Of a stretch of 64,000 bases of DNA, positions 21,451-31,879 are shown in pieces. Every line of letters starts with the position of its first letter. The stretch's first letter is position 1. Source of the DNA: Thozetella sp. PMI_491 (taxonomy: Eukaryota > Ascomycota > Sordariomycetes > Chaetosphaeriales > Chaetosphaeriaceae); NCBI GenBank assembly GCA_021432635.1, contig MU270033.1:899293-963292 (forward strand). The letters are read 5' to 3'. The notes below the pieces were generated by a model. The model was not told where the DNA came from. It worked only from the letters and a program-made list of their open reading frames with translations, and searched no databases. The position numbers and the translations under genes are program-made.

Positions 21451-22860
21451 GATGCGAGGACGGATGCAACGAAAGAATGAAGACTTTAGTCTTAACGAAT
21501 GTGGTTCAACGAAGGTAAATGGAGAGGGGCGCGGTGGTGGAAGCCAAGGTGCTGAGGATAGAACAATCTCACGACGGCATCATGGGATATGTTTATATCA
21601 TCCGACCTGCCAGAGGGAGGTAGCTCCCCTTTCCAAGCCAAACGCATATGGAAGTCTATCGAATGATTGTATCCACTGCTTCGGGATATTATTTCCTATG
21701 TGGAGGGGGTGATTTATTGTGGAGAGACTTACGAATGCCTAGGCTGTTTGAAGGACTTGTACAGCCATATTCGTGGGGCTCTGCTCCGGTTACATTGAAG
21801 AGTGCTGGGATGGTGGCTAGAAACGGCGACCGCCCAGACTAGAACAAGGCATGATCTGTTTGGCCAAGTGCTGCCAGGCCCGCAATGTCCTTAGGGGTAC
21901 CCTGGCCGTTTCCCCCCGCTTGCCGGCACTCGACTCAAGTGCCCTGTTTGCCATATTCCCCATATTGAAACGGCCCCAAGCTGGCCAGCCAATGGCAACG
22001 ATGATAATTGCGTCTGCTTCTGCTGAGCCAGGGGCTGTAATTTTGATCGCTTTAGAGCCAAGCTCTTGGCACGGAGCCCTGTGTACTTTGCGCCATTGCT
22101 ACTCCCCACAACCCGAGCACCAGACGCTTGCACTTTTCTTCGGTGTTCACCAACTGCCCAACATTCAATGCCAAGCCAGCAGACAGCATAAGAAATGAAA
22201 AGGGTAGGCGATTACGTCGGGCTCAACGCGTGGCCCTGCGGCTGCCCCCCCCCCCCGGACCACCGCCACACTGCAACAACAACAACCATGTCCCACATGG
22301 GATTAATCTGATTCAAGTGCAATAAAAACATCCCCAAGACTCTGCCTATACTCCACCTTTGGCACGTGTAGGCCTCCCGCGAGTGCAAGCCACGGAACCG
22401 CCAATGAATAGTGCCGCACCGCCTTGTGCATCAATTAGCTGGCCTCCTATAGGTTCCCGAAAGCACCTTGGCGTGTAGATGCACCATTGGATCAAGATGA
22501 ACCGCTCTTCTCATCAAAGAAGGAAGTGGGTATATAGCCACCACCAATGATACTATATAGTTCTGGAATATATCATTTCATATTCCTAGAGCTTACGTGC
22601 GTAGTAGACAACATTCCATTCCTAAATCAAGGGGCAAGAGCTGTCGTGGTTCTTCCCCATGTAACCCTGGTAATTCCCGCAAATCACCTGAGAGGACTGC
22701 AGTCTCCTCTCCTAATCTAAGTATCGCGAGCACTAGCTTGCTTCTAACTCTATCGCAGAGTTTATGAGGTTGACAAACGCCCCTGAACTCGATTTTTAGT
22801 GAAGTGGTAATATTTATTGATTTGTTCTAGTATCATTTCGGCAAACCCAAGTACTCAGTT
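21451..22860. other. intergenic region upstream of the secreted dioxygenase
   Basis: About 1.4 kb with no recognised gene. It includes a C10 homopolymer near 22246 and runs rich in CA/AC around 22265-22290. It likely includes the secreted dioxygenase promoter and the 3' region of the flavin monooxygenase. Confidence 0.45.
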
Positions 22861-24263
22861 CTAAGACGCTACTTTGACGGAGGGAGCACCTCCAGTCCCA
22901 TCCATCGTCTCCTGTGTGCTGTCTGTTCCCTGCGAAGTCTGAAGCTGCTTGGCTAGCTCCCCGAGCAAATCATACTCCATCACCCACTTCATCCGTTCTC
23001 GGATGACCTCTGGGTCGAAAGTAGACGCCCACATCTCTTCCGGGATATCCGCGCTAGCCATCTTGCCTGTCTCATAGCTAGACTTTGTGATGCGATCCGT
23101 ACGGGGCTTTCGGAAGTCTTGGAAGAAGCGCAGAGCAGAACCGAGATCTGCATCTTTCCAGTTCTTGAGCGTCTGCGCCAAGGCGAATCCGGATTCAATG
23201 GCTTGGCAAGCACCCTGGCCTATTAGAAAGCAGATGTTAGTAAGACCCTTGCATAGTATCTTTGCCGGAGTTCTCGGACAACGCGCCACTACGTACCTTG
23301 GTGGGGCAGTGTCGAGTGGACAGAGTCCCCGATCAGGATTATGCCGGACCCAGGGGCATCTTGGCGGACATCGAACCACTTCTGGGTCGGCTCCCGAACG
23401 TAAAGCGCCTGCTTTAGCATGCTGCCATCCGCAGAGCCCTTTTTCAGGCCAGAGATGATCTCTTGAACGGCACCAGTCCAGTCCTTGACGTGTTCGTATA
23501 GATCATCGATTGGTGCCGTAGAGAGCCACGACTCCGAGGTCCAGCGCTCGAGAGGTTCCGTCATGAACCCGATAATGCCGACCCGGGCGGATTTGGACTC
23601 ATCGTTGCCGATAGGGAGAGTCAGAACATGCCTCTGCGGTCCCCGGAAGTTGACCGTCTTCCGCAGGAGGGCCGAGGTCTCGGGCGTGAGGTCGTCATAG
23701 CTGACGTAGCCGCGGTAGACCATCTGCCCTGAATACACTGGGTTTTCCTTCAGGCCAAGATATTGTCGCACCACGCTCTTGATCCCGTCACAACCGATAA
23801 TGATATCGGCCTCCACCTTAGACCCATCCTCAAACGACAGCACATAGCAGCTATTCTCAGTACACCATTCGATACCCTGCAGACGCTTCTCCAGTGAAAT
23901 CCTCTCATCCGGCACGTTCTTCTTGAGCGCGTCTAAGAGATGCGCACGGTGAATTTGTCGGGAGCGCGGCTCGCCGAACTCGTCGATCTGCCCCAGATAC
24001 TCGCCGGTGCGATAATGTCGGTACTCCATGTAGCACGGCGGGTCCCGGGAGGATTTCCACAGCATGTCCGGGCCGATGCCGAAGGCGTCGAGCACCTTGT
24101 TGGCGTTCCGCGTGATGTTGACGCCGGCGCCTACCTCGGTGAACTGGGGAGCGACCTCGTAGATGTGGATATCGCGCAGCTCGGCGTGCATAGCCGAGTT
24201 CATGAAAGCCATGCCGCCAAGACCGCCGCCGACGACGGCGATGCGCTTGTTTGCGAAACCCAT
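22861..24263 (-). CDS. FAD-dependent aromatic monooxygenase, salicylate-hydroxylase-like, 2 exons
   Basis: Exons 24263-23297 and 23219-22861 (77-bp intron) give 441 aa. The N-terminal FAD-binding motif is VVGGGLGGMAFMNSA (GxGxxG). The second NAD(P)H/FAD motif is DIIIGCDGIKS, and the third is GDSVHSTLPHQGQGACQAIE, spanning the intron. These define the group A flavoprotein hydroxylases (PHBH fold: salicylate, 3-hydroxybenzoate, 6-hydroxynicotinate and kynurenine hydroxylases). The enzyme would hydroxylate, possibly with decarboxylation, a phenolic or hydroxypyridine substrate and so prepare it for ring cleavage by the LigB-type enzyme encoded 3.5 kb away. I use the ATG at 24263, immediately before the Rossmann strand; an in-frame Met at 24386 is less likely. 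Confidence 0.92.
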
Positions 24264-25186
24264 ATTGTGAGCTACTTCGACGGCAACTTGACAGAAAGGA
24301 AGCTTCGAAAAGGAGAGTATTGCAGCATAGATCCAATGCTGGCTGTAATCTATAGGCAGGCTTAAAAGCCGTCTTGAGATACGCAACGAGCTGTAAATGA
24401 GCCTATCCTCATTGGCTAAACTGCTGTAGCGGGCATGTCCGCAGGGGCCAAGGCTAAGTGTTCACCTTATCTTTGGCGCTGTTGATAAGTCTACGCCGAT
24501 GGTGTCCACAATACCCCGCGTAAACACCACATCGGATGAGGAACCAGGCCCCCCCCTCACTTGCTGTAGATTCGCGTTGGATAGCGTGGTTGAGCGTTAC
24601 TATGAGTATGTTGCCGGTACAACCGCCGGAATCTTGCCATCGGGTCAGACGCGCCTAAAAGTGGAGTGTCGCCACGTTGCCGTTCATATGCGGACAAGTG
24701 CGATAATGAAGAACAAGGAGAAAGCATGTACAAGTTGCCGAGACATGTGGGGTACGACTGCCTCGCAAGTGACGCGTTTCGGAATCCCGAGATGCATTTG
24801 GAGCGAGGCCGGTTATGTCCTAGCGATGAGACTAGAGTTGCATAGCCTCTTGTCTCGGTTTGCAAGTTCTATCCCACTGAGAAAACCCTGAGGCTATTAC
24901 GGAAACGAAAGTTGAGCAGAACAAATGTAGATAATTCTGAGCCCTTATCAATCTTATCGGAGAGACATGCCCAATCACGCTTCCCAGGGGGTCTGTATAC
25001 CCATCGTGTGCTCAGATCCCAAGTGCCACCTAGGAGAGGGCATGGAACTACTAGCCAAGAGTCCACAATCAGTCGGTCCCACTGATCGGAGAGCTCTCCA
25101 TACTTTTTATAGCTACCTTGGTATAAAGGTAGTGTCGGACACGCTAATAAGATACACGCTCAGGGCCTACGAGATAGCTAGGTTCT
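24264..25186. other. intergenic between two minus-strand genes
   Basis: About 0.9 kb holding the promoter of the flavin monooxygenase and the 3' flank of the Zn2Cys6 gene. No gene or repeat recognised. Confidence 0.45.
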
Positions 25187-27209
25187 TTAAACCACAATGC
25201 CCTTGCGAATCAGTTCTCTCAGCGCCCGCCTCAGCAACTTTTGATAAACCCCCAACATTCCTAGCATACCTGGCCAGCGCTCGCCGCACCATGATAATAA
25301 TACCAGACATGAGCTTGAGATATCCACGAAGATCCCCCAGTCGATTTCTTCGGCATCGACTTCCGTCGCTCCACTCCCGCCAAACATTCGCCCCAGCATT
25401 TTGGTCCTGCCGTCGAGGCGAAGCACGGCATGAGCAAGTAACGTGCTTGTGGCAAGGTAAATGTAATGCGCACTCATGAAAGTCATGGGATATTGCCCCA
25501 AATTCGACTGTTCCGGTGCGCGTATAATCTTCTCGTAGGTACGGATAAGATTGACTGCCGAGTAGAAGGGGTCGGATGCGACGAAGAGATCGCAGCTCTC
25601 GGTACTGCTCGGAGTCCCGGCTTGGACCTGTTGGTCACCTGCCGGCTGCTTCATGGTTGATCTCAACGCCTTGAGGAGGAGCGGCTGAAATAGAAAGCAT
25701 ATAGTTGCATCGTACCCTACGTCGCAAGTGAGTGTCGCCACACCCGCCATGTCGTCCGTTACCGCCAGCTCTCGGCGCCAGGCGTATAGTGACGCGTACT
25801 TCTCCTTTAGCCAATCCAATCCCAGATCCGGAGGAGATGCTGGGAGGTACATGACACGGTAGATCTCGGACCGCAGATACACCAGGCGATAGTGGTGGGC
25901 GATACTCATCGACTGCAGCGTCACCTGGTCCACCCCGGACTCCGAGGCGGGGCTGATACCCGCAGCGACGGCGATTTGTAGCGTGTCGGGGTACTCAGTG
26001 GTGATGATGGCCTCGGGCAAGTCGCTTCCGCGGCCAAAGAGTTGGCCAACGATGCGCTCAATAGCGTATAGACCCCAGAAGGTTGAGCGGCGACGCTTTC
26101 TCTGCGCCTTGGTCTCGGCCTCGGTGCTCACCACCTGCTCTTGTTCGACCTCTGTATGATAGCCAAGCTCGATGGCCAGACGGCAGGCGTAGTCGAGAAG
26201 CTTCCAGATGTCGCCCTTGCGAGGGTGGAATAGGCAAAAGACTATGAGGAGCAGCAGCGCCTGTAGTGACGCTGCTGAGGCTTCCGACGTCACCTCCTCT
26301 ATGCAAGCCACCGCGCCAGAATAGTATGCAAAGCATTCGGCAGCACGCTGGGGTCGGTATCTAGCCCTGTTGGCGCATGAAATGGCACACATCATGGTGA
26401 TGCGGAAATATTGGTAGGCTTGGGTCCCGTGGAGAGACCTGGGAGAGAAGTCGGGCTGTTGCCGCAACGCTAAGTAGGTGCGGAGGTCGGCGGCGGTCTC
26501 GGCCTCGTCTACGAAACCGTACATCGTGTTGAGAGACACGAGGTAGAGGTCGACCAGAAATTGAATGTCGGCATCAGGGGCTTGAATCTGCGCGTATGGG
26601 AACTGGTCATCAACGTGACTTTGCTCGGCTTCGCAGTCGCCAACCGCGTCCTCATGCGAGATCAAGCCCCTGCTGACGGCATGTTGAAGGATTTCGACAG
26701 TTAGGACAAACACTGATGATGAGCCCCAGTGGCGGGATTTTCCCTCCGTTGAGGTGGACGGTATCACAACGTCAAATGAGGGAGTAGGCGTCGACGCGCT
26801 CGGTTGCGGGCTGCGGTCGTCCTGCTTCGGTGTTGGTGGTTGGACAACGCCCTCGGCGAACAAGGGAAGGGGAACGCCATTTTTCACAGCTTCGAGGTGC
26901 TCGACTCGTCGCAGTAGCGACTGAACGTATCTAGGGGCGAATTAGCAACGGCACGGCACAGGGCGACAGACAACCGGCACAAGAGCCGCACAGGGGCAGA
27001 ACTGAGCAAAGAAGTTACCTCCTTGGCAGTACCTGCTGCAGGGCGTGATCAAAAAGTGTGCACTCGGCGCCCGCCTTCTCGCAGACCCGGCAGCTCGGCA
27101 GCTGTGTATCGCACTTGCGGCGGAGGCGCTTGCAGCGCTGGCACGTTGGCAGCAGCTGCTGGATGGAGTCCCGCGTCACTTCGGCCGGCACCGAAGGCAG
27201 CGAGGTCAT
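25187..27209 (-). CDS. Zn2Cys6 transcription factor inside the catabolic block, 2 exons
   Basis: Exons 27209-27019 and 26930-25187 (88-bp intron) encode 644 aa. The zinc cluster lies at the extreme N-terminus, cysteines near 23, 26, 33, 40, 43 and 50 (CQRCKRLRRKC...). A short coiled-coil-like segment follows (YVQSLLRRVEHLE). A Pro/Ser/Thr-rich linker precedes the fungal-specific regulatory domain, with the typical DIWKLLDYACRLAIELGYH and FWGLYAIERIV motifs. Proteins of this kind usually activate nearby pathway genes by binding CGG half-sites. It sits between the flavin monooxygenase and the extradiol dioxygenase, all on one strand, so it is a good candidate for the pathway regulator. Confidence 0.92.
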
Positions 27210-27722
27210 GGTGTCGTCGCGGGCCGGTCATGGCAGCTCCTCTAATGCTATGAAGCAAAAGGGAAAGGTAGGCGAATCTCCGAGTGGAGTTCTCCCAAGC
27301 CTGGGGGTGGAGGGGTCTTATCTTGTAATGCGGAGTCGATCATTCGCCAGTGTTGGTGCTAACGCTAGCGTCAGTTAAGGGATCAAGTGGGGATCTCGCA
27401 GCGATAACAGCATGCTGTAGCTTGTACGGCACTGCGAGAAGCCAAGGGGTGCTGGGCGAGTTTAGACATCTTATTACCTTGTGACGTGGAACGAGGCTTC
27501 TCGGGAGTTCGGCATATAGCACCGTTCCGCCCAGGAAGCGTTCGCTCAGGATTATAATCACCAGATGGGCGCAGGTATTAGCGAAGATAGATTGGCATAC
27601 GGGCGATGAAAGACGGCGGCACTGTCGTTGTGCCTCTTCTGTGTACATGATAGCGCTGAGAGAGAGAAAAAAAGAAGGAAGCCCATTTCTGCGAACCACA
27701 ACCATCATTTCGCCATAACAGA
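27210..27722. other. spacer between regulator and extradiol dioxygenase
   Basis: About 510 bp holding the regulator promoter and the 3' flank of the dioxygenase gene. No gene recognised. Confidence 0.45.
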
Positions 27723-28858
27723 TCAGTGCACTCCATTGGTACCATTCACGCCGTTGGCTGCTGCACCCGCGGCCTGGACCTCGAAATCCACATAGGTCAT
27801 GCCGCAGATCCACTCCATGACGGGCTCGTACAGCAACAGCTTTGCCTTGCCGCCGCCCATGGCGCCGCTCAGCGCGACCCAGTTGAGCACCTCGTGACCG
27901 CCGTGGCCGGCCTCCTCCTCCACCTCCTCGTATGTCAAGTCCTTCAGCCACTGCTTGTTGCCGGCGCAGAAGTGGTCCATGAACTTTTGGTCCCACTCGG
28001 CGTTGACGAGTGGGTGCTTGCTGTTGAGCGGGTACTCGTTCTTGGCCGCCATCTCGACTTCGTATTCGTCAAACTTGACAAACAGGTCCGGCACGCGCTT
28101 CAATACGCTCTTGCCCACTGTCTGGTACTCCTTCATCAGCTTCAGGAACTCATCCTGAGGCGGGTCGCCCGCCTGCGTGGGGCTCCAGTAAGGCGGCCAG
28201 TGTGAGAGGCCACCGGTGCACATGAAGGCCACGCGCACATCCCCTGGGAGGCTCTCGGCAGCTACTCGGCAGGCCTCGCCCAGCGCGTAGGCGCGGCTGT
28301 ACTTCATAAGCGGCGGGGTGAAGACGTTGAGGAAGATGGGCACAACGGCGACGTTGGGAAGCTCCGGCTTCATGAGCAGCCAAGGCATCAGCAGGTTGTT
28401 TCCATACTCTACTGACCCCGTCCGTGAGACATCGAATCCTTGCCCTACCAGCGAGTTGATCAAGTGCTCTGCCGTCTCGGGGCTGCCAGGGAAGTACGTC
28501 TTCTTGTCGATGTGAAGCGGCTCCATCCACTGGTCGGCAGGCCCTACATGCTGCTCAGCAACGGACACAGCGATCGTGGGCATGTGGTTGCGGTAGAAGT
28601 TTTCGAAATGATCGTCCAAAAAGGCAAAGATGACATCCGGCTTCGCATCTGTGAGTGTCTTGCCTAGCGCCAGGGTGGCCGCCTCGGTGCGTTCTCTGGC
28701 ATCTGGCTTTGCCGTCTCGGGGAAGCCAATGGCGCCTGCGAAAATGACGGTTAGCAAACGAGAAGCACTTCAGACGCACGCACAGTAGACGTTGAATGGG
28801 TAGTAAGACACATACCGGGGGCATGAGACAAGCCGACTGCCGCTACAATCTTGCCCAT
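27723..28858 (-). CDS. class III extradiol ring-cleavage dioxygenase, LigB superfamily, 2 exons
   Basis: A 43-bp first exon (28858-28816) and exon 28735-27723 (80-bp intron) give 351 aa. The first exon supplies the LSHAPG motif, placing a metal-ligand histidine at residue 12, the position known for LigB His12. A second ligand histidine lies near residue 57 in DDHFENFYRN. FMCTGGLSHWPP matches the conserved active-site histidine region, and the C-terminal part includes a Glu-rich helix. The superfamily (protocatechuate 4,5-dioxygenase beta, 2,3-dihydroxyphenylpropionate dioxygenase, 2-aminophenol 1,6-dioxygenase) opens catechols or aminophenols using Fe(II) and O2. There is no signal peptide, so it acts inside the cell. 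The gene is divergent from the NmrA-like gene (493-bp shared promoter). Without exon 1 the protein would lack His12. Confidence 0.9.
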
Positions 28859-29351
28859 ATTGAACTAGTGAGGGTGGGAAGAGGACGGGAAGAGCGTCGG
28901 GAAAACTCAAGATCACGCTTCTTGTTACAACTGTTGCAGCTTCCTGCTCAAGATAATGAATCCTGTAAATTCGCTGATAATTTTGATGGAGAAGTACAAG
29001 ATGGTCACCCCCACGGAGTAAAAGACCGTGTTGTTATAGGTGCTAGAAGTCATAGTCGCGATTTAACTCGCCTAGGCTGCCGGACGGACTTTCGCATGCC
29101 CCGCCACAACCCCTCGCTAGGAGATGTCCGCTCGCTGTTCTCGGGATTCCGCCAGCTAACTGTGGCGGTCGACCACGTAATTTGGCACATAATGCGTTCT
29201 CCATGCACATTGTGTCGTATGAGCCATCTATTGTCGTACGATTCCGAATCAAGCACGCACTAGAGCTCAAGGGACGCATTCGGTGGCCGGGACAAAGATC
29301 AATTCGGGAATAGAACACAACGGTGCAGGCCAAGCGACATCTTGGGCAAGC
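28859..29351. promoter_or_regulatory. divergent promoter, extradiol dioxygenase / NmrA-like gene
   Basis: 493 bp lie between the two opposed start codons. Near the middle, at 29080-29087, is CCG-GA-CGG, an inverted pair of CGG half-sites of the sort bound by Zn2Cys6 dimers, although a 2-bp gap is not one of the best-known spacings. No other clear element is seen. Confidence 0.35.
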
Positions 29352-30401
29352 ATGGCGACAGCAACCAAGAGGATTCTCATTCTCGGCTCTACGGGAGTCA
29401 TTGGAAAGGTACTAGCGAATGCTCTGATAAATCAGAAGGAGTCTTTCGAACGAATTGGAATATTCACCTCGTCTGAGACTGCGACAGCCAAAAAGGCACT
29501 GGTGGAGTCTTACCGGTCCAGGGGCGTGGAGATCATAATCGGTGATCTAGAGAGCGATGCAGATGTACTAGAAGCATTCAAAGGTAACGATGTCCAATAT
29601 TATTGCGGAATTCCCTCTCTTCTCTATGCCTGGGATCTTCTGTGCTCTGAAGCACTGACAATTGTAGGCTACGACACTGTCGTCTCCGCCGTCGGACGGT
29701 ATGCCATCGACAAACAGGTCGATCTAATCGCGCTTGCGGATCAATCTCCAAGCATTATTCGATTTATACCCTCTGAATATGGAACCGATATCGCATACGA
29801 CAGCACATCCGCCGCTGAGAAAGCCAGCCAGAAGAAGCTCAAAGTTCGGGCTTTCATCGAATCTGGCGCTCTCAAAAACTTGACATACACCTATCTGGTT
29901 ACCGGTCCATTTTCGGATTTATATCTGGGAGAGATGGCCAGCGAGCCGCAGATGGGCAGCTTCGATGCTGAAAGGGCCGAGGCAGTCCTGCTAGGCGACG
30001 GAGAGGGCAAGATCAGTCTGACCACCATGGCAGATGTCGGTAGACTCCTAGTCGCCGTCCTGAAACATCCCGACGTCTGCGACGGCAAAGCGATAAGAGT
30101 AAACTCATTCACCACGACCCCGCATGCGATCCTTGAGGAGTTTGAAAGGCAGACAGAGAAGACGTGGAAAGTAAACTACACACCGCTCGATGAGCTTCGG
30201 AGGCTGGAAACCGAAGCTTGGGAGAAAGGAAACCCTCTAGCAAGCCTCTACAACCTACGGAGGATATGGACCGAAGGCCGCACGATCTACGAGAAAACAG
30301 ACAACGAGGCCATTGGAAAACTAAGAATGGACACCCTTGAAATGGCCGTGCAGCAGGCAGTCACGCGGCCCACAGCTGCGTTTCAGAGTACAAAGTTATA
30401 G
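29352..30401 (+). CDS. NmrA-like / isoflavone-reductase-like NAD(P)-binding protein, 2 exons
   Basis: Exons 29352-29583 and 29668-30401 encode 321 aa. The N-terminal Rossmann motif is ILGSTGVIGKVL (GxxGxxG). Further family features are FIPSEYGTD (about residues 125-133), typical of isoflavone/pinoresinol reductase-like and NmrA proteins, and YLVTGPFSDLYLG. The 84-bp intron (29584-29667, ACTGAC branch) is a multiple of three with no stop, so an unspliced transcript would still be readable. Such proteins are either reductases of phenolic or ring-cleavage compounds or NAD(P)-sensing regulators. The shared promoter with the extradiol dioxygenase argues for a pathway role. It converges with the next gene, stops 62 bp apart. 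Confidence 0.88.
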   Translation: MATATKRILILGSTGVIGKVLANALINQKESFERIGIFTSSETATAKKALVESYRSRGVEIIIGDLESDADVLEAFKGNDVQYYCGIPSLLYAWDLLCSEALTIVGYDTVVSAVGRYAIDKQVDLIALADQSPSIIRFIPSEYGTDIAYDSTSAAEKASQKKLKVRAFIESGALKNLTYTYLVTGPFSDLYLGEMASEPQMGSFDAERAEAVLLGDGEGKISLTTMADVGRLLVAVLKHPDVCDGKAIRVNSFTTTPHAILEEFERQTEKTWKVNYTPLDELRRLETEAWEKGNPLASLYNLRRIWTEGRTIYEKTDNEAIGKLRMDTLEMAVQQAVTRPTAAFQSTKL

Positions 30402-30463
30402 ATTATGCCGTGGAAATAGATATTTTAGTATTCGTCTTGTGGCAGAGAATGTAATCTATTCTA

Positions 30464-31489
30464 TCAAGCCTTGATCCTATCATCTTGTATCGCTCCCAAG
30501 ATAAACCCATCAATGTTCTCCTGTAAGACCTGTTGGTATTTTTCAGTCGTCTCGCTGCCGATCCAGGCCGTATGCGGCGTCGTCACTAGGTTCAGGCCCT
30601 CGGTATCACCTCGCAAGAGCGAGCTCGTCTCTGGACTGGCCGGCTCCTTCTCAAACACGTCCGTTGCTGCTCCCGCGATACGGCCGTCTTTCAAGGCCCG
30701 CAGGACCGCGTCCTCGTCGACGATGCCCCCCCGTGACACGTTCACCAGCAGAGCATCTGGTTTCATCATAGACAGCTCCGGGTCCGAGATCAACCCCAAT
30801 GTCTCTGGCGTCCGAGGGCAACTCACGGCGATCACACTGGCCATCTTCAGGCCCTCCTCGAAGCCGACCCTCCCGCTCTGATCCCCGGCACCTTTCCTGC
30901 CCGCAATCACGACCTTCATGCCCAGAGCAGAGAATAGCCTTGTCATGTGGCGGCCAACGCCTCCGTTCCCAATGATCACCACCGTCTCGTTCTTGCAGCC
31001 CCTGGGCGGCTCTTGCGCCTGATACGTAGCTTTCATGAGCGTTCCTCTGCGCGGCCACTCGCCGGCGCGCAAGTCCAGCATCGTCGGCACAATGCTGCGG
31101 CGAACCGTAAAATACAAGGCCACTGCATGCTCGGCTACCGCGTCGGTGTTGCAGTTCGGGCTATTGAGTACCCGAATACCGCGCGCGGCGCAGGCGGCCA
31201 GGTCGATGGAGTCAGTCCCGGAAGCTAGGACGGCGATCAGCTTCAGCTTCGGGGAGCGTTCGGCGGCGAGGGCGTCGGCCCGTATCGGCACTGTAGTTGT
31301 AACGACGATGTCTGCATCTTGGATGCGAGAGGCAACATCACCAGGCGGTGTTTTGTCGTAGGCGATCAGCTTGAAAGAATGCGGTGAAGGGACCGTCAGC
31401 TCCGGCAGCGGAGTGAAGAAGGTTTCGAGGGCTACAATCGTGAAGAGTTGTGGAGTGGGAAAGGGCGGAGCCACACCGGTGTCGCCCAT
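30464..31489 (-). CDS. D-isomer-specific 2-hydroxyacid dehydrogenase, single exon
   Basis: An uninterrupted 341-aa frame. The nucleotide-binding motif GNGGVGRHM lies near residues 174-182, after a split catalytic domain. The catalytic Arg (VNVSRGGIVDE), Glu (FEKEPAS) and His (TPHTAWIG) are all present, as in glyoxylate/hydroxypyruvate reductases and phosphoglycerate-dehydrogenase-like enzymes. It would interconvert a 2-keto acid and its D-2-hydroxy acid with NAD(P)H, a sensible step for keto acids released after ring cleavage. No intron is needed. It is divergent from the class II aldolase gene with 390 bp between starts. An alternative is a general glyoxylate reductase unrelated to the cluster. 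Confidence 0.93.
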   Translation of the reverse strand: MGDTGVAPPFPTPQLFTIVALETFFTPLPELTVPSPHSFKLIAYDKTPPGDVASRIQDADIVVTTTVPIRADALAAERSPKLKLIAVLASGTDSIDLAACAARGIRVLNSPNCNTDAVAEHAVALYFTVRRSIVPTMLDLRAGEWPRRGTLMKATYQAQEPPRGCKNETVVIIGNGGVGRHMTRLFSALGMKVVIAGRKGAGDQSGRVGFEEGLKMASVIAVSCPRTPETLGLISDPELSMMKPDALLVNVSRGGIVDEDAVLRALKDGRIAGAATDVFEKEPASPETSSLLRGDTEGLNLVTTPHTAWIGSETTEKYQQVLQENIDGFILGAIQDDRIKA

Positions 31490-31879
31490 TTTGAGAGAAT
31501 CTACTAGACGGCGGTGTTACTGTCTCTGGTGATTTTTTTTTTTGAAGCAGTAGAATCTGACCTTGAGCTGTGTGATGCAGATTTTTGAAGACAGGAGGGT
31601 TAACACCGGGTTAACGATGCTGAAGGCCTTGGGGTGGCTCCTTACGGAGAAGCCCGACAACACAGGTGCGATAAGGTCGATTGTGAAGCCGCTAACCCGG
31701 GCGCCCCATTTCGGGGCCCCGCTTGACGCCCGGAGACAGTAGAGGGCGCCCCGCGCGGCAGGGTCTCGGTAAATAGTAGGCGTCTCCCGCAGCGGTGCGG
31801 TGCAAGCTGGCCATACCAGTCAGAGAACACTTACTACACCACAAAAAGTACTGCTTGCGTGCTTGCTTGATTCTTCACG
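31490..31879. promoter_or_regulatory. divergent promoter, hydroxyacid dehydrogenase / class II aldolase
   Basis: 390 bp between opposed start codons. It includes the palindrome CGGGGCCCCG near 31714 and CCG-CAG-CGG at 31787-31795 (inverted CGG half-sites with a 3-bp gap), about 85 bp upstream of the aldolase ATG. Both are candidate Zn2Cys6 sites by pattern only. Confidence 0.4.

Noticed and set aside
302-24490. Shared 16-mer GGCGCTGTTGATAAGT at 302-317 and 24475-24490
   Set aside because: One chance match of this length is expected at about this rate in 64 kb; flanks differ.
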